Shown: piece after piece, positions 9,611 through 21,130 of the stretch
Layout of the letters: every line of letters begins with the position of its first letter
Numbering within the stretch: the stretch's first letter is position 1
Assembly (NCBI GenBank): GCA_029953675.1
Contig: JAMWBK010000005.1
Location: 2,871,001 to 2,935,000, forward strand
Source of the DNA: Rhodosorus marinus
Lineage: Eukaryota > Rhodophyta > Stylonematophyceae > Stylonematales > Stylonemataceae
Length of the DNA: 64,000 bases
Direction of reading: 5' to 3'
The notes under the pieces: generated by a model
Databases searched by the model: none
Told to the model about the DNA's origin: nothing
What the model saw: only the letters and a program-made list of their open reading frames with translations
Program-made: the position numbers and the translations under genes

Positions 9611-12279
9611 CCTTAATCTCTCATCTTACGACCAAAACTCAAGTCTTCCTATGCATGATACAGATCTCCCAGCCTCCCGTCTCTCTCAACTGCAAGAGCC
9701 GGAAGCGTTGACATCAACTCCATCGCCACGACAAGGCTGAACGAGAACCAACCCTTCCGCTATAGCCTAACCTTCCATCCTCGATCTTCGGGAATGGTTG
9801 CCGCGAATCCTCGACCACCGCAGGAATGGAGAATTGATCATCGATGTGGAGAGGAGAGCTGGGTTCAAAGTCCCTGTGCTCAAGCCGACGATCTTCATCA
9901 CTGCAGGGGCCAGGATAGACCTCAGGGTCCTTGAGCTGTTAAGGGATCACTTCGATAATCGATGCACCTGCTTTGCGGTGGCGAGACCTCGACCATCGTA
10001 CGAGCAGAGGATTCATCATCGACCTGGGTGTGAGCTCAGAGCCCCAACAAGGATAGGATACTTGAACTCCGTTGCCGAGACAACGCGAAGAGTATTAACT
10101 TCAGTCAAAGAGAATTCTACTCGTGAACCAAAGCTTGCGCTGACGTGGTTGCCGCGATTCTTCCATATAGACAAACTTCAGCTGGGGATCTGAGCTGCTG
10201 CTGAGGAGAGTCGACGAGCATCGTAGGAACAGGGCGGTCACCTTTGAGGTGGAAGAGAGTTCTGGTAGCTGGGGTCAATCCCCTGCGCAGCGCTGGAGCG
10301 ACTGTCTTCAGCAGTGAACTGGATAAGCTGGCGGCGCCGATTCTCCAGCGGTGGACGCCAGCCTTGTTGGAGGAGAATTGATTCTGCCCTGAATTGATGA
10401 GTCTGCTGACCAGATGACTGATCCAGAGGCTCTCGAGATGATCATTCTGGAAGATAGAAACTCTTCTCCAAAGACGATATACAAAAGTGCGAGGAGAGTC
10501 CTTGAGATCGAAGCACGAAATGCATCGGTAAAACACGAACTCCACATTGTAGTACGCTCCGTTTCCCTGTCGATGTGAACTACTTCTATCTCTAGGAGTC
10601 CTCGATCGAACTCAGGTAGCTTCGCCTCTTCGAGTCTCTCTACTTCCTGCGTCTGTGGCAGAAGATCGTTGGCTGTAGATGTGAAGCTCACTACCTGAGG
10701 CGAATGATCTCTTGTCCGATCTCGCGGGCTTGATCACACGCCCATTCTCGAGCCCGGAACCTCCAGGGGGTGTTCTGTGATTTCACTCTGAAGAGCTCTG
10801 TCTTGATATACGAGTACGATCAACCCACTGACTAACGAACAGTCTTCGCAGAGTACTGAAGGACCTTAGCAGCGAGCGCTGCACAAGGGCGTTGTCCATT
10901 GGGGAAGGCTCGAGGTTGAGCAAGTGTCAAGAAGTCAAATGAAAAAACACGGAGAACGCATGCTCGCTAGGTTTCAACTTCCGGAGACAAAGACCTGAAG
11001 TCAGTTAAGACCAGCTTGCTTTTGGCTATATGTCGGCTGAGAACGTAAGGCGGCAGAGTGTCGGACAGATCTTGATCTGTAGACGGTACTGCTCGTTCTT
11101 CCCATCCACAATATGTGACTGCAAGTCGAGCGAGTTTCAGGTCAGCGCTTCGAACTTCAGAACTCCCTTCTTGTACTGGGTCTGACCAAAATCCTTCATA
11201 ATCTTTGGTGAGTGTCGCACCATGCGGGTTCCTCCTGTTTGCCTTCAAAACTCGTCCGCGTCGATCCATCTCAACTGAACGACTCCATTCCAAAGACCCG
11301 TAACAAGGCCCCAGTCGGCCGAACTCGCAACCCCAACTCACTTAACAGTGAAATCCGAAAGATTCAGATTCGACCATTAACGTACAGCCTCCCGTTCAGC
11401 AGCGGCACAGACGCTATCGCTCTGAACAACATCAATTTTGTTTCCAAAAGTCTAGCCATTTGAAATCCACAGATGTAACGCTTAGACCTGGAATTTTTTC
11501 ACAAATAAGCTTCATTTTTAAAATTTTAAAACATCCCAGCCAATCGTTTTGCTACTAGACAATGCAAGTTTGTGCTTATTGAATTGTTATTATTTCTTTA
11601 AAGGATTTCTTTACCAATCAGGGTTTTGTGAAGTCGTTTCAAGTTGTCATGGGTCTTTGGCGATCCATCAGAGCGTTGGTAATTTTTTGACGAAGGATTC
11701 ACTTGCTTAGTAAACGGGAATGACCGTTGCCGATTTTCTTGATTTTCCCTGCAGAAGGCTGGGAATCGCAGGCTTTGCTTAGGTTCGGTGTTCGGTTGTT
11801 GGTGTTGGAGAGCGCTCCGGGTTCGAGGGGCACTTGTCCTACGTTTTCTTTCTTACAGGGAACTATTACGGGAAGACAGTCCTGATCTGAAACGGTTCAC
11901 AATTCCTGGAGCAAGGAGCGGAGCTCAGACGTTTACAGCTCTTTCGGTACCGGATGTGCCGTGACCTGGTACCGCGTCGGTAGTGAACCGAGTGTCTGAG
12001 TGGGAACGGTACAGGGAGTGCTCCTTTGGGGTGAGTTGGCTTGCTTTACCTTTATTCGAGTGTTTTTCTACATGCATGCATACCGTCACTGCATGCCCTA
12101 TTTATAGGAAAGCCTCCATTCGACCGAAAGTTGTGGTGGTAAAGAGCAAGGCTCGTCGAGGTCTTGCAAGTCACTCAAACTCATCTTTACATCGTCGAAT
12201 ACGTTCGCAGAAGGAGGAATCAGTTGTGTGGCAGGCAATCCAAGATTTTGTGCGGGAGAAGAAAGAATCAGAGAAAGAG
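9611..12279. other. Long intergenic region with decayed repeats; leader of the next gene at its end
   Basis: No confident gene. Segments around 9800-10060 repeat diverged wording ('CTCGACCA.CG', 'GATCATCGA'), suggesting old duplicated sequence. A 124-codon minus ORF at 10967-11341 and overlapping minus ORFs at 10117-10691 are not recognised and may be pseudogenic. Plus-strand sequence from about 11640 looks like the promoter and 5' UTR of the coiled-coil gene. A clean GT-AG leader intron can be placed at about 12031-12107; the frame before the first ATG (12280) is open but has no upstream ATG. Confidence 0.4.
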
Positions 12280-15200
12280 ATGGATAGCGGTACCGATCTT
12301 GAGGTGTCACGACTGTCCGTGAGCAGTACCAAGTACAAGGACAGTACTCTCCGCAGGCAGGACAAGGAGATTGAGCGCCTCACCAAGGTCAACTTCGATC
12401 TTCAACTACGACTGTTTCACCTTGAGGAACAGCTCGCTCAGCTGGACGAGAGCGTCGATTTTGGTAATGCTGAGAGCCGATTTATTAATATTATGGAGGA
12501 CAAGCAGAAAGAGCTCGAACACAAGGACGATCTCTTGGTGAAGGCCCGGCAGGTTATCTATGCTCTCCAGAATAGTATCGAAACACTGCGCGCAGGAGGG
12601 GAAATTGAGAACCCAGATATTGGTGATCACGGACAGAACGACTCTTCTATCGTGATCGATCGCCTACTGACGATCGGTGAAGAGCTCGGTGAAGCAAGGC
12701 AGCTTCTAGGTGAAGCGGAGAGCAGAGTCGAAGTTATGCAGCAGGATGCTGAGGATGCTGCGGTCAACACTGCTGAAATTTTGAATCTGAAGGATCAGCT
12801 AAGAATGATGGAAGCCAAGTATCACGAGGCCGTTGATTCGAATGAGGACCTCAGGAATGAACTGGACGCCGAAATGGCTGCTAACGAGGCATTGAAAGCG
12901 TCATCAGAACGTCTCCAGGAAGCTGAGAACCTTACTTCCACTCTCCAGAAGAAGATAGCCGAGCTTGAAAACGCATTAGCCCAACAACAGCTGGCAGAGG
13001 AGGAGTTGAGAGGTGAGATCGGGACTCTGCAAGAGATCAACGCTGAACGAGAGAAAGAGCACCAAGAAAGCCTCCAGACAGCTCAGCAGAAAGCCACTTT
13101 ACGAGTATCAGAACTTGAAGAGGTGCTCTCTGCTTGCACGACGGCATCCAGTGAGTGGGGAGAGAAACTTGAAAAGGCGGTTCTAGATGAGAGGAAGAAG
13201 GCACAGGAGCTCAGAGAGGAACTTACGCAGTTGCACTTGGACCTTGACGAGAAAAATATTAATTCCGAAGCTGCCGAGGAGAAGATCGAAGCATTAGAGC
13301 TGGAAGTCGCTAGGTGTCGTGCTGAAAAGGAGAACCTGGAGAATAAGTTGAACGAAGGGCAGATTGACTGGGCGAGCAATGTGGAAGGGATGACCAAAGA
13401 AACGGAGTTCATGAAGGAGAAGATCGAGACCCTGGAGCAGGAGCTCGGTCAGCACAGATCAGAGAGAGAAAATCTGGACTCCAACGCTGGAAATCTTCAG
13501 TCGCAGCTCGAGGAACAGACCAAAAATAGTCTTGCGCAGAAAGACAAGCTTGAGCGTGAAATTGAGGCCAACACTGAAGCTTTTGAGGCTCAGATTCATG
13601 CGCTTGAAAAACAAGTGGAAGCTCTGGGCCATGAAAAGCAAGTATTGGAACAAGAGAGGCACGATCATGTAGCGACGCTTGAGTCGAGGGCCGAGAGCCT
13701 GGAGAATGCTCTCCAGCAGCTGCACGAAAACGGAGTTTTGAAAGAGGCTCTCAGCGAGGAACTGGAAGCCGCCAAGCTGAAGATCGAATCGTCCAGAACT
13801 GAATGCGAGCACCTCGACAATGAAGTCACGGACCTCAGGAAGGAGCTTGAAGCGATGATGGGTAAGACTGAAGCCGAGTCCGACGAGGTGAAGAGACGGA
13901 GGACTGAGTTTGAGAAGCTTCGATCTGACCTGGAAGTAGTGAAGAAGGAACGAGAGACTAAGGAGGCTCTTCGGAGTCAACTTGAAGAGGAGTGTAACAT
14001 CCTGAGGCTGAAGAACCAGTCTCTGGAAGAAGCGAATGAATCCTTGAAGAGGAAACGTGATTCTGAGACCGAGAAGCTGAGCTCAGATCTCCAGGCTCTG
14101 ACCGAGAAGGAATCTGTGATTGAAGCTCAAAGGATCCAACTTGAAGAGGAGTGTGAGTCCTTGCGGGAGAAGAACGAGGCTTTGCAAGAGGAAAGCGAAA
14201 CTGCATCGATGCAGCAGAAGAATGTGATCGAGGAGCACGAAAAGGCGATTGAGGCCCTCGAAAGCAACTATGAAGTTCTCAAGCTACAACACGATGAGCT
14301 CAAGTCAGAGCATGCGGAAGTCTCGGATCTCTTGGCGAAGGTATCTAAGAACGAGGATGAAGCTCAGGAGGCAGGAGAGGAGATGGGAGTTGAGATACAA
14401 AATCTCTGGGATATGATTGACACAGCTACTGATGACGCAAAACACTGGAAAGAGGCATCCGACGAACATGAGACTCAGAGCAAGAAATGGAGAGAACTGG
14501 CTCAAGGGTTTGAGAAGGAACTGCTGTCTGTCCGAACGGAACGTGAAGAGATTGCAACCAGTCACGGAGCGCAGCTTGAAGCCGCTGAGAAGCAGATGAA
14601 AATGCTGAGGAGGGATAGGGACCAGACAGCTTTAGAGTCGACTCAGCAAGTGAGCGACTTCCAGGACCAGCTGCGAGCTCTAAAGGTCGGCAAGGACAGG
14701 TCGGATTCTCTGCTGGCAGAGCTGAGCGAGAAGATTCAAGATCTCGAAAACCGTCTTCGAAAATCTGTAGCTGATTTATCTCGTGAGGAAAGCCTTAGAG
14801 TCGAGATGGAGAACGTGCAGGCTGAGATGCAATCCGCAGCAACTCAACTGGAATCTAGAGTTGGTGAGTTGGTGGAGGAGTTGGAAATCGCCAAGAGAGA
14901 CCTCGTGATGCAGCAGTCCGAGAGGTCTGCAGAACAAGCAAAGAGAAAGCAAGCAGAGACACAACTGGATGAGAATCGTGCAGAGAACTGTCGACTTGCC
15001 ACCCAGGTCGCCTCGCTGCAGGTCTCGCTTGATGAGGAGATCTTCAAGTATAAGGTGAGCTCGGTTTGCTGACCTACTATATGAGAAGCTCGTTACGTAG
15101 CTGGATATCAAAACCGTATGCCTTTTTCTTATCTGAATCTCCAATATTGATGCTTTTTCTTGCGCTCAGGAACAGGAAGTTGAAATTGCCGACCTCGAGC

Positions 15201-15484
15201 ATGAGGTTCGAACACTGCGTGCTGCGGAGGAGCGGGAGAAGCTTCTCGCCGACGAAGTAGAGAAACTGCGAAGCTTCTCAAGTGTCGCTGAGAAAATCAA
15301 TCCAAACGTCCTACACGAGCTAAAGAACCTTCCATCTACCCAGCAGAGCCAGATACAACTTCCGACCGGTCCTTGGAAACCCATTGTCTTCAGACAACTG
15401 GAGAAATCAAGGGCGCTCTCGGCACAGCTCAGCCAGTCCGTTGAACTACATCGCAAGACCTTGCTCGACGATCTCGTTGCTTAG
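12280..15484 (+). CDS. Centrosomin-type (CM1 motif) long coiled-coil protein
   Basis: Two coding exons, 12280-15054 and 15170-15484, join in frame to 1029 aa. Right after a short N-terminus comes a clear CM1 motif (Cnn_1N family): TLRRQDKEIERLTKVNFDLQ followed by LRLFHLEEQL, then helical sequence up to DLLVKARQVIYALQ, as in CDK5RAP2, centrosomin, Pcp1 and Mto1. CM1 binds the gamma-tubulin ring complex and recruits or activates it at microtubule-organising centres. The remaining ~850 residues are almost pure coiled coil (Glu, Lys, Leu, Gln in heptads) with internal near-repeats such as EEECNILR and EEECESLR. The C-terminal 70 residues (INPNVLHELKNLPST onward) are less helical and may be a targeting region. 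The first ATG of the open frame was chosen. Function as a microtubule-organising scaffold is inferred from CM1; myosin tail and other coiled-coil proteins are alternatives only if the motif is ignored. Confidence 0.85.
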
Positions 15485-16173
15485 GACTTGAGTTCGCGTT
15501 GTTCCTTTCTATGAACGCTCTACTTTGCGAATTTTTGACGGGCGCTACTTCGGGAACCTATTTGTATTCAGAAATCGAAATTGACAAGAAAGAAAAGAAA
15601 GAGATTTCAAACAAACTCGTCCCTCTGAAGTGAACGGCGGTGGACCATCGATGAGCAAGCGCTCTCAGACGATACCAACCCCGCAAGGCTTTGCCTGGAC
15701 CTTCGCACCTTCCAAGCCCATGTCTGTCTGCGTGCGAGGGACACACTCTGCAAAAGTCATGACCAGGCGTGTCTCTTGATTGAAAGTTCGGCCAGACATT
15801 CTCTATGATACTGCGAGTCTCGAGAGCAGATACGTCGAAAGCTAGCACGCACCAAGCTAGGAACGGTAAGGGAGCAACTCGAGGGTTGCTAACAGCCTCC
15901 GATCCAAAGCGTGGACAGGCGCGCCGAGATTTCATTACCCCCTTTTCTCATGGTCTTACTCGAGATCCTCGAGGAACGGGAGTCAAGAAGACTTGGCGTC
16001 TAACATGTATTCAGTCTCGAGATATTGTCTATTTAGTTCTATAGACGATGAAAGGTCAGAAGAACTCAAGCCTTAAACATCTCAGTGAGTACGTATTGCT
16101 TGTTTTCTGAATACTACATGCTCCAGATCTGTCGGCATCGTCCAACGGGTACGCTGTGGAGTGAGGGTAAAGG
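15485..16173. other. Convergent intergenic space
   Basis: 3' ends of the CM1 gene and the BAG-Hsp20 gene. A 125-codon minus ORF at 15558-15935 shows no family features. Confidence 0.5.
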
Positions 16174-19100
16174 CTACCAGAACAGATCCCTGTCCGAGTA
16201 GACGCCAGAAGCTCTGGGCTGAGAACCGTAGAGAGCTCTTGGATCAAACTCGCGAGGTGCTCGTGACCCATATCGAGGGCCGCCACCAAAGGACCCAGAC
16301 CCATAGGGACTCTTCCCGAACCGATCTACTTCAGAATCCCGCGCGAGCGGAATGGCAATTCGGAGAATTCCCCTAGCGTAGCTGACCCGAACTCCTTCAA
16401 TATCGTAGTCGGTCGGCACCTGTAACCGCTCTTCCATCGTGCCAAATGTTCCGGCTGCCATTCTCAGGAGTAGCTGCATCTGTTCTTCCGGAGTAAGTCG
16501 CTCCGATTCGGGAACGTTCAACCTTGACGATGATTCGGGTGAATAGCAGGATTGGCATTAAGAACATATTTCGAAGGCGGGTAAACGCCAACAACAGAAA
16601 AAGCAAGGAAAAAGGTCCTTACCTCTTCAGCTGAAGTTCAAGTTGCTCCTTCATCAGTTCAACGTCTCCCGGTGATGGCAGTCGCCTGCCGCGGATCAGC
16701 AGGTAGGGACCCTGAAAATCTTCCGCAGATCTACAGACCATCACAAGAAACAGGTAAGAGACCTCTAGATTCAGCCTTCAGACACGCGAGAGCATCTGCT
16801 ATGGATCGACCCGATTACCGAATGGTGATATCCTCTGGGTTCATGTCGGGAATCAAAGCGGATACGATCACTCCATCTGGCCTTTCGTTGACCTCAAACT
16901 TGGGCTTCAGTCGAAGTTTAGGCCATAGTTGAGCAAGGGCGGCGTTCATTGTAGCGCTCTGATCCGCAGCAGGAGGACCTGTTGGGGGATGAAGCATGAG
17001 TATGACAAGAATGGATATCAGCTTCCAGGACAGAAGCTACGAGAGAACAACGATGATCCCAGGCAACGTTTCCGTTAGTTGAGAGGTCTTCACCTCCGGT
17101 GGGTCCAGAAGAAGTAGCTGACGCGGCTGCCTTGACGGGTTCGACGGCCTTCTCCTCTGCGGGCAGTTTTTCAGCCTCTGCAGCCAACGCTTTGTGCTGA
17201 GCTCTTAGCTTCTCCATCACTGAATCGAGGTCGTTCATCAGCTGCTGCACCGCGAGGACCTTTTCCAAAGGAGAACGAGCGAATGACAAGTCGCGTCAAA
17301 CGGCTGAGGAGAATCTTATTCTGGTTTGCACGCATGAGGGGTAAAGGAAAGGACTGTACTTGAGCTTTGCGCTTCAATCGAGCATCCTCCCTCTCCCTCG
17401 GAATGTGGATGTCATCCAGGGCCAGCAGCTCATTCATAAGACTGTTAGTGAACTCCAACGACTTCTTCTCTAGGGATTCCACGACCTTCAGAGCCTGTCT
17501 GGGATCGACCGTTCCGTCCAAAGAAGAAGCCGCTTTCGCGTCAGTGACGAAGGTGGCCATGTCTTTTGCGATGACATCGACCTGGCGACACCAAATTGAC
17601 GGATTAAGAAACGCTTTTGCTCAGACGGGAAAATGAGCAAAAGACGCGTGAAGTGCTTAGCAGGGCACTGCTGTGGTCCTCCTCACCTCGCCAGCAACTT
17701 TCAGGACTTGAATCTCTCCGGCCTTTACTTCCTTTTCAACGTCCTCTGTTTTCTCTTCCATGGGCTTGGCATCTTCAGCAGGTACATCCGTCTCGGCCTC
17801 CTCAGGTCCAGGTACGGCAACCTTTGAACGTATGCTCCTCCTCCTGACGAGTTCAGAAGGCAGTGGGAACGCTTCCTCCCATGCCTTTGAGATCTCTGCG
17901 TCTTCACTACAGGCGTTCAATAGACGGCATGTTCATGTTAACAAAAACCATCGTCACGAGGACTACCAGAGCTCTTGGCACCAGATAGAGGCACGTACTA
18001 CTTCTCGGCGGCATAGTTGATGATCTTCCCGAGCTCTTGCTCGGCAGCCGAAACGAGCTCGTTGAACCTATAATACGCGACATGCGCGTTGAAGTTCAAA
18101 CTGGGCATGTTCTCCTCAGAGAAGCTCTCGTCCTGCTTGGTCAAACTGTCGACTTTCTCCTGCAATTTTGCGAGCTTCGAACTCATATTCTCCTGCGCCG
18201 TAGCAACAAGCATCTCGGGCCCTTTCTCTCCAGATTGCATCTAATTGCACGTGGACACAAACATGAGAGACAAAGATGCTCAAAATACACCAAAACCAGC
18301 CCAAACGAACCTGCTCGCCGCCGAACTTGACGATGTAATCATCGATTGCTTGTTCGGTGAGATCTTCCACGTAGCCATCTGCATCAGACAGCGTTGCGTG
18401 AACAACAGCCCGTATAAACGCCTTCGGAGCCTTCTCAGGGTCACCACACACACCCCAGAAGTATTCACTTGCCGAGCCACCTACGAGCCGATCCTTCAAA
18501 CCAGGGTATCTTCAAGCGATCATGGAAGGGAATGAACACAAAGCCCAATTCCGTATCAGAAAGGAAGTATTCTTGGTGTTTGTGATGTTCAACTTGTGTA
18601 TGTTGTACGATGATAGTAGTTCTCAAACCACGTCCTGAAACAGATCCTGAGCAGCCATTGGGTTTGCATGGCCACCTTCGAGCCACACTACCCAAGCAAG
18701 CCTTCTTTCCAATGGTTTGGACCTTTGTTCCCTGAGGTGACGAGCAGGATTGTTCTCAGAACCTGATCGAAGACAGTTCGGAAATCTCTGGCTCTCTACT
18801 CGTTTGTGATGTCCCGCGTAGGACTTGGTAGCCCACCTCAACCCATGGCTAGTGCAGATCATGGTCAGCTTGTTTCTGTTTCCTTTTCAACGGTAGAGGT
18901 TAGGAAGGGGTGGTAGCATTGCCGATTGAAGGGGAGGTTCACATTCAAGGATATCACGGAAATCCTATGGCCGCGCAGGATCTGCTCAAGACGTGGTCAC
19001 GGTGGACTGGGCTGGCTTCCCCAACGATTGAGAAACTCATGAACAACTATCTGACAAAAGTGGACTGGCATATAAACAACTTCGTTCTCTTAAGGTACCA

Positions 19101-19426
19101 ACTTACTTGTCGTCAAGTTCCGCTCGAATCTTTACGACGATCTCAGCTGCTACTTCAAGATACGGCAACGCAACCTGCTCCAAACAAGGCCAACGAAATA
19201 TAATCAGAAGACAAGGGGGGGAAGGGGTGAAGTTTGAGCTTCCAAACCACATTCACAAAGAGCAGAAGAAAAAAAAACAAAACCTCACCTCGAGATCGAC
19301 CAACGCAGTGGTCAAGCCCTGATGGAACTTGTCGTGATCCCAAAACTCCTTGTACGCTGCCAGCAACTCCGACTTGGCAATCACCAGCTCTTTCGTCAAT
19401 TCCTCTATTGCCGTCTTGGTTTCCAT
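16174..19426 (-). CDS. BAG domain plus alpha-crystallin (Hsp20) domain protein
   Basis: Ten exons splice in consistent phase to 608 aa: 19426-19289, 19174-19107, 18467-18311, 18240-18002, 17906-17687, 17581-17360, 17259-17094, 16978-16819, 16730-16623, 16522-16174. Residues 1-200 are a helical region I do not recognise (METKTAIEELTKEL, then LTEQAIDDYIVKFGGEQ). Then an acidic linker, and a BAG domain near 290-370 (LLALDDI, then RLKRKAQVLAVQQLMNDLD). An Hsp20-like beta sandwich follows: KFEVNERPDGVIVSALIPDM, an ~80-residue insertion containing LLIRGRRLPS, then LQVPTDYDIEGVRVSYARG with ILRIAIPL. The tail is Gly/Ser/Arg-rich. BAG domains release nucleotide from Hsp70; alpha-crystallin domains hold unfolded clients, so one chain may deliver clients to Hsp70 (inference). 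Intron 2 is 639 bases, far longer than the others, and holds part of an inverted duplication. Confidence 0.82.
18834..19157 (+). repeat. Left arm of a ~325-bp inverted duplication
   Basis: Covers most of intron 2 and the 3' part of exon 2 of the BAG-Hsp20 gene. It reappears in reverse orientation at 19762-20091 with scattered substitutions and small indels. Matching landmarks include CCCATGGCTAGTGCAGATCA at the outer end and GCTGAGATC(G/A)T(C/T)GTAAAG at the inner end. A shorter related piece on the opposite strand lies near 18620-18700 in the same intron (CCAATGGCTGCTCAGGATCT against CCTATGGCCGCGCAGGATCT). Confidence 0.85.
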
Positions 19427-19761
19427 TTTTTTTCGAAACAGAATTTTCCTCGTCTTGAAATCCCTATTCCATCCTCACCAAAAGAAAATACCACACCAAT
19501 CCTCTTTGCTCCTCCAACGCTAACCTTCTTCTTCTTCCCCACTGAAATTCACTTCGATTGAGTTCAATGCAACTTCACATCGATCCGGTAAATAATCTTT
19601 TTTTAGATAAAATATCCACTAAATATCTCAATGAAAGTGGATTTTCGTTGTCTACGACGGGGAGCAAGAATGAGTACACGTTCGACGTGCTGTTGAGGAT
19701 GCCGACGTGAATGCCTTTCCTGTCTGTTTTTTGTTTGGCAGAAATACTGATACAGATAGTT

Positions 19762-20091
19762 ATGAAGTAGCAGCTGAGATCATTGTAAAGATTCGAGCGG
19801 AGCTTAACGGCAAGCAAGTTGGTGCCTTGAAAAGTACGAAGTTTTTTATGCCAGCGCACTTTGTCAGACAGTTGTTCATGAGTTTCTCAATCGTTGGGGA
19901 AGCCAGCCCAGTTCACCATGACCACGTCTTGAAAAGATCCTGCGCGGCCATAGGATTTTCCGTGATATCCTTTAATGATCGAACCCCCACGTCAAGGCAA
20001 GCGGCAATGCTACCACACCTTCCCAACCCTCGACCGTTGAAAACGAAACAGGAACAAGCTGACCATGATCTGCACTAGCCATGGGCTGAGG
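19762..20091 (-). repeat. Right arm of the inverted duplication
   Basis: Reverse-complement copy of 18834-19157, lying upstream of the BAG-Hsp20 start codon. It contains a copy of exon 2 (YEVAAEIIVKIRAELNGK readable on the plus strand), but the splice donor GTAAGT has become CAAGTT. So it is a non-functional gene fragment, not a second exon. Confidence 0.85.
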
Positions 20092-20094
20092 TAA

Positions 20095-20960
20095 AAGTCT
20101 AATCGTTCTGATCATTGCCTTGTCAGCACCGAAGTTCATTCAGAGCTGGAAGAGAGGCTGTACTTAAGATCTAGTCCACGAGCCGATTATGTGTACATGT
20201 TGGAATGTAGACGAGTGTAGACGTTGAGGTGTGTGGTCAGTTCTGGAAAAATCTACTGGTTCTGTTCATCTTCTTATGAGCACCAAAGTTCATTCAGAGC
20301 TGGAATAGAGGCTGTGTTTTTAGATCTAGTCCATAAACCGATCAAGTGAGACGTTTTGAGGTGCAGTCGAGGATGTGGATAGTTTTTGGAACAGTCTACA
20401 GGTTCCGGTCATTGTCTTGTCAGCACAGAGTTCGCTCAGAGGCTGTGTTTTTAGATCAAGTCCATCTACCGATCAAGTGTAGATGAGGTGCTGTGTTGAG
20501 GATGTGGTTAGTTGTGGAACAATCTACTGGCTCTGATCATCGTCTTGTCGGCACCCAAGTTCATTCAGAGCTGGAACAGAAGCAGGGGTCTTCCGGAAAG
20601 GTCAACAGTCGAGATCCGCGCCATCACCGATGAATTGAGCGACTTTCACGTTTTGGTGGACGTTCTGATGTGGTTAGTTGCAGTAAGCTCTACTACAGCT
20701 TTCGACTGTCGTCTTGTCGACACCCAAGAGCACTCAAAGCGTTTGAAGTAAACCAGATGAGGCGCATTCAAGACGTCTCAGTCGAGATCTAGTCCATCAA
20801 CGGATTCCTTCTCCCCGACGGGTGGAAGAGTGCACGTTTTGACGTTCTACTTGCAGATTCGAGACTTTTAAGATCTCGCAGAAACGCTGGTCTCGTCCAC
20901 GTTGGAAAAGTCTATCGTTTCCGACATCGTCTTGTCCACAGACTGCGACGACCAGGCGCT
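20095..20960 (+). repeat. Degenerate tandem repeat, period about 130-160 bases
   Basis: At least six diverged units. Each has a core like TCATCGTCTTGTC(A/G)(G/A)CACC, then AAGTTCATTCAGAGCTGGAA, then AGATCTAGTCCATCAACCGA and a GTTGAGGATGTGGTTAGTTG segment. Core positions are near 20131, 20285, 20431, 20559, 20721 and 20940. Later units are shorter of landmarks and more eroded. It starts right beside the right arm of the inverted duplication. No coding capacity is seen. Confidence 0.8.
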
Positions 20961-21130
20961 GCGTTTTCAGGACAGGGATTAATCCGTCAGATTGTGGATT
21001 GGCTAGGAAGATCTCAGAGCAAAGCCATCAGCAAAGTAATCGATTTCTTTCTAGACTAGTGAAGAATCGATCGGGATTGGATTGGTGAGGCTAGGTTGCT
21101 CAAGGTGTTCTTGGTGAGAAACAGTCTGGG

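Noticed and set aside
8841-9740. 299-codon plus-strand ORF
   Set aside because: It is antisense to Dus3, Ser/Pro-rich and without family features; a shadow of the real gene.
9798-10691. Overlapping ORFs on both strands as retrotransposon coding
   Set aside because: No reverse transcriptase, integrase or gag motif could be found in any frame.
17171-17560. BAG-Hsp20 gene starting at the ATG at 17560 with the upstream frames as a second gene
   Set aside because: The upstream exons splice into it with matching phases at every junction, including over an apparent stop at 17998 that sits in a donor site.
19707-20078. 123-codon plus-strand ORF as a gene
   Set aside because: It is the reversed copy of exon 2 and intron 2 of the neighbouring gene.
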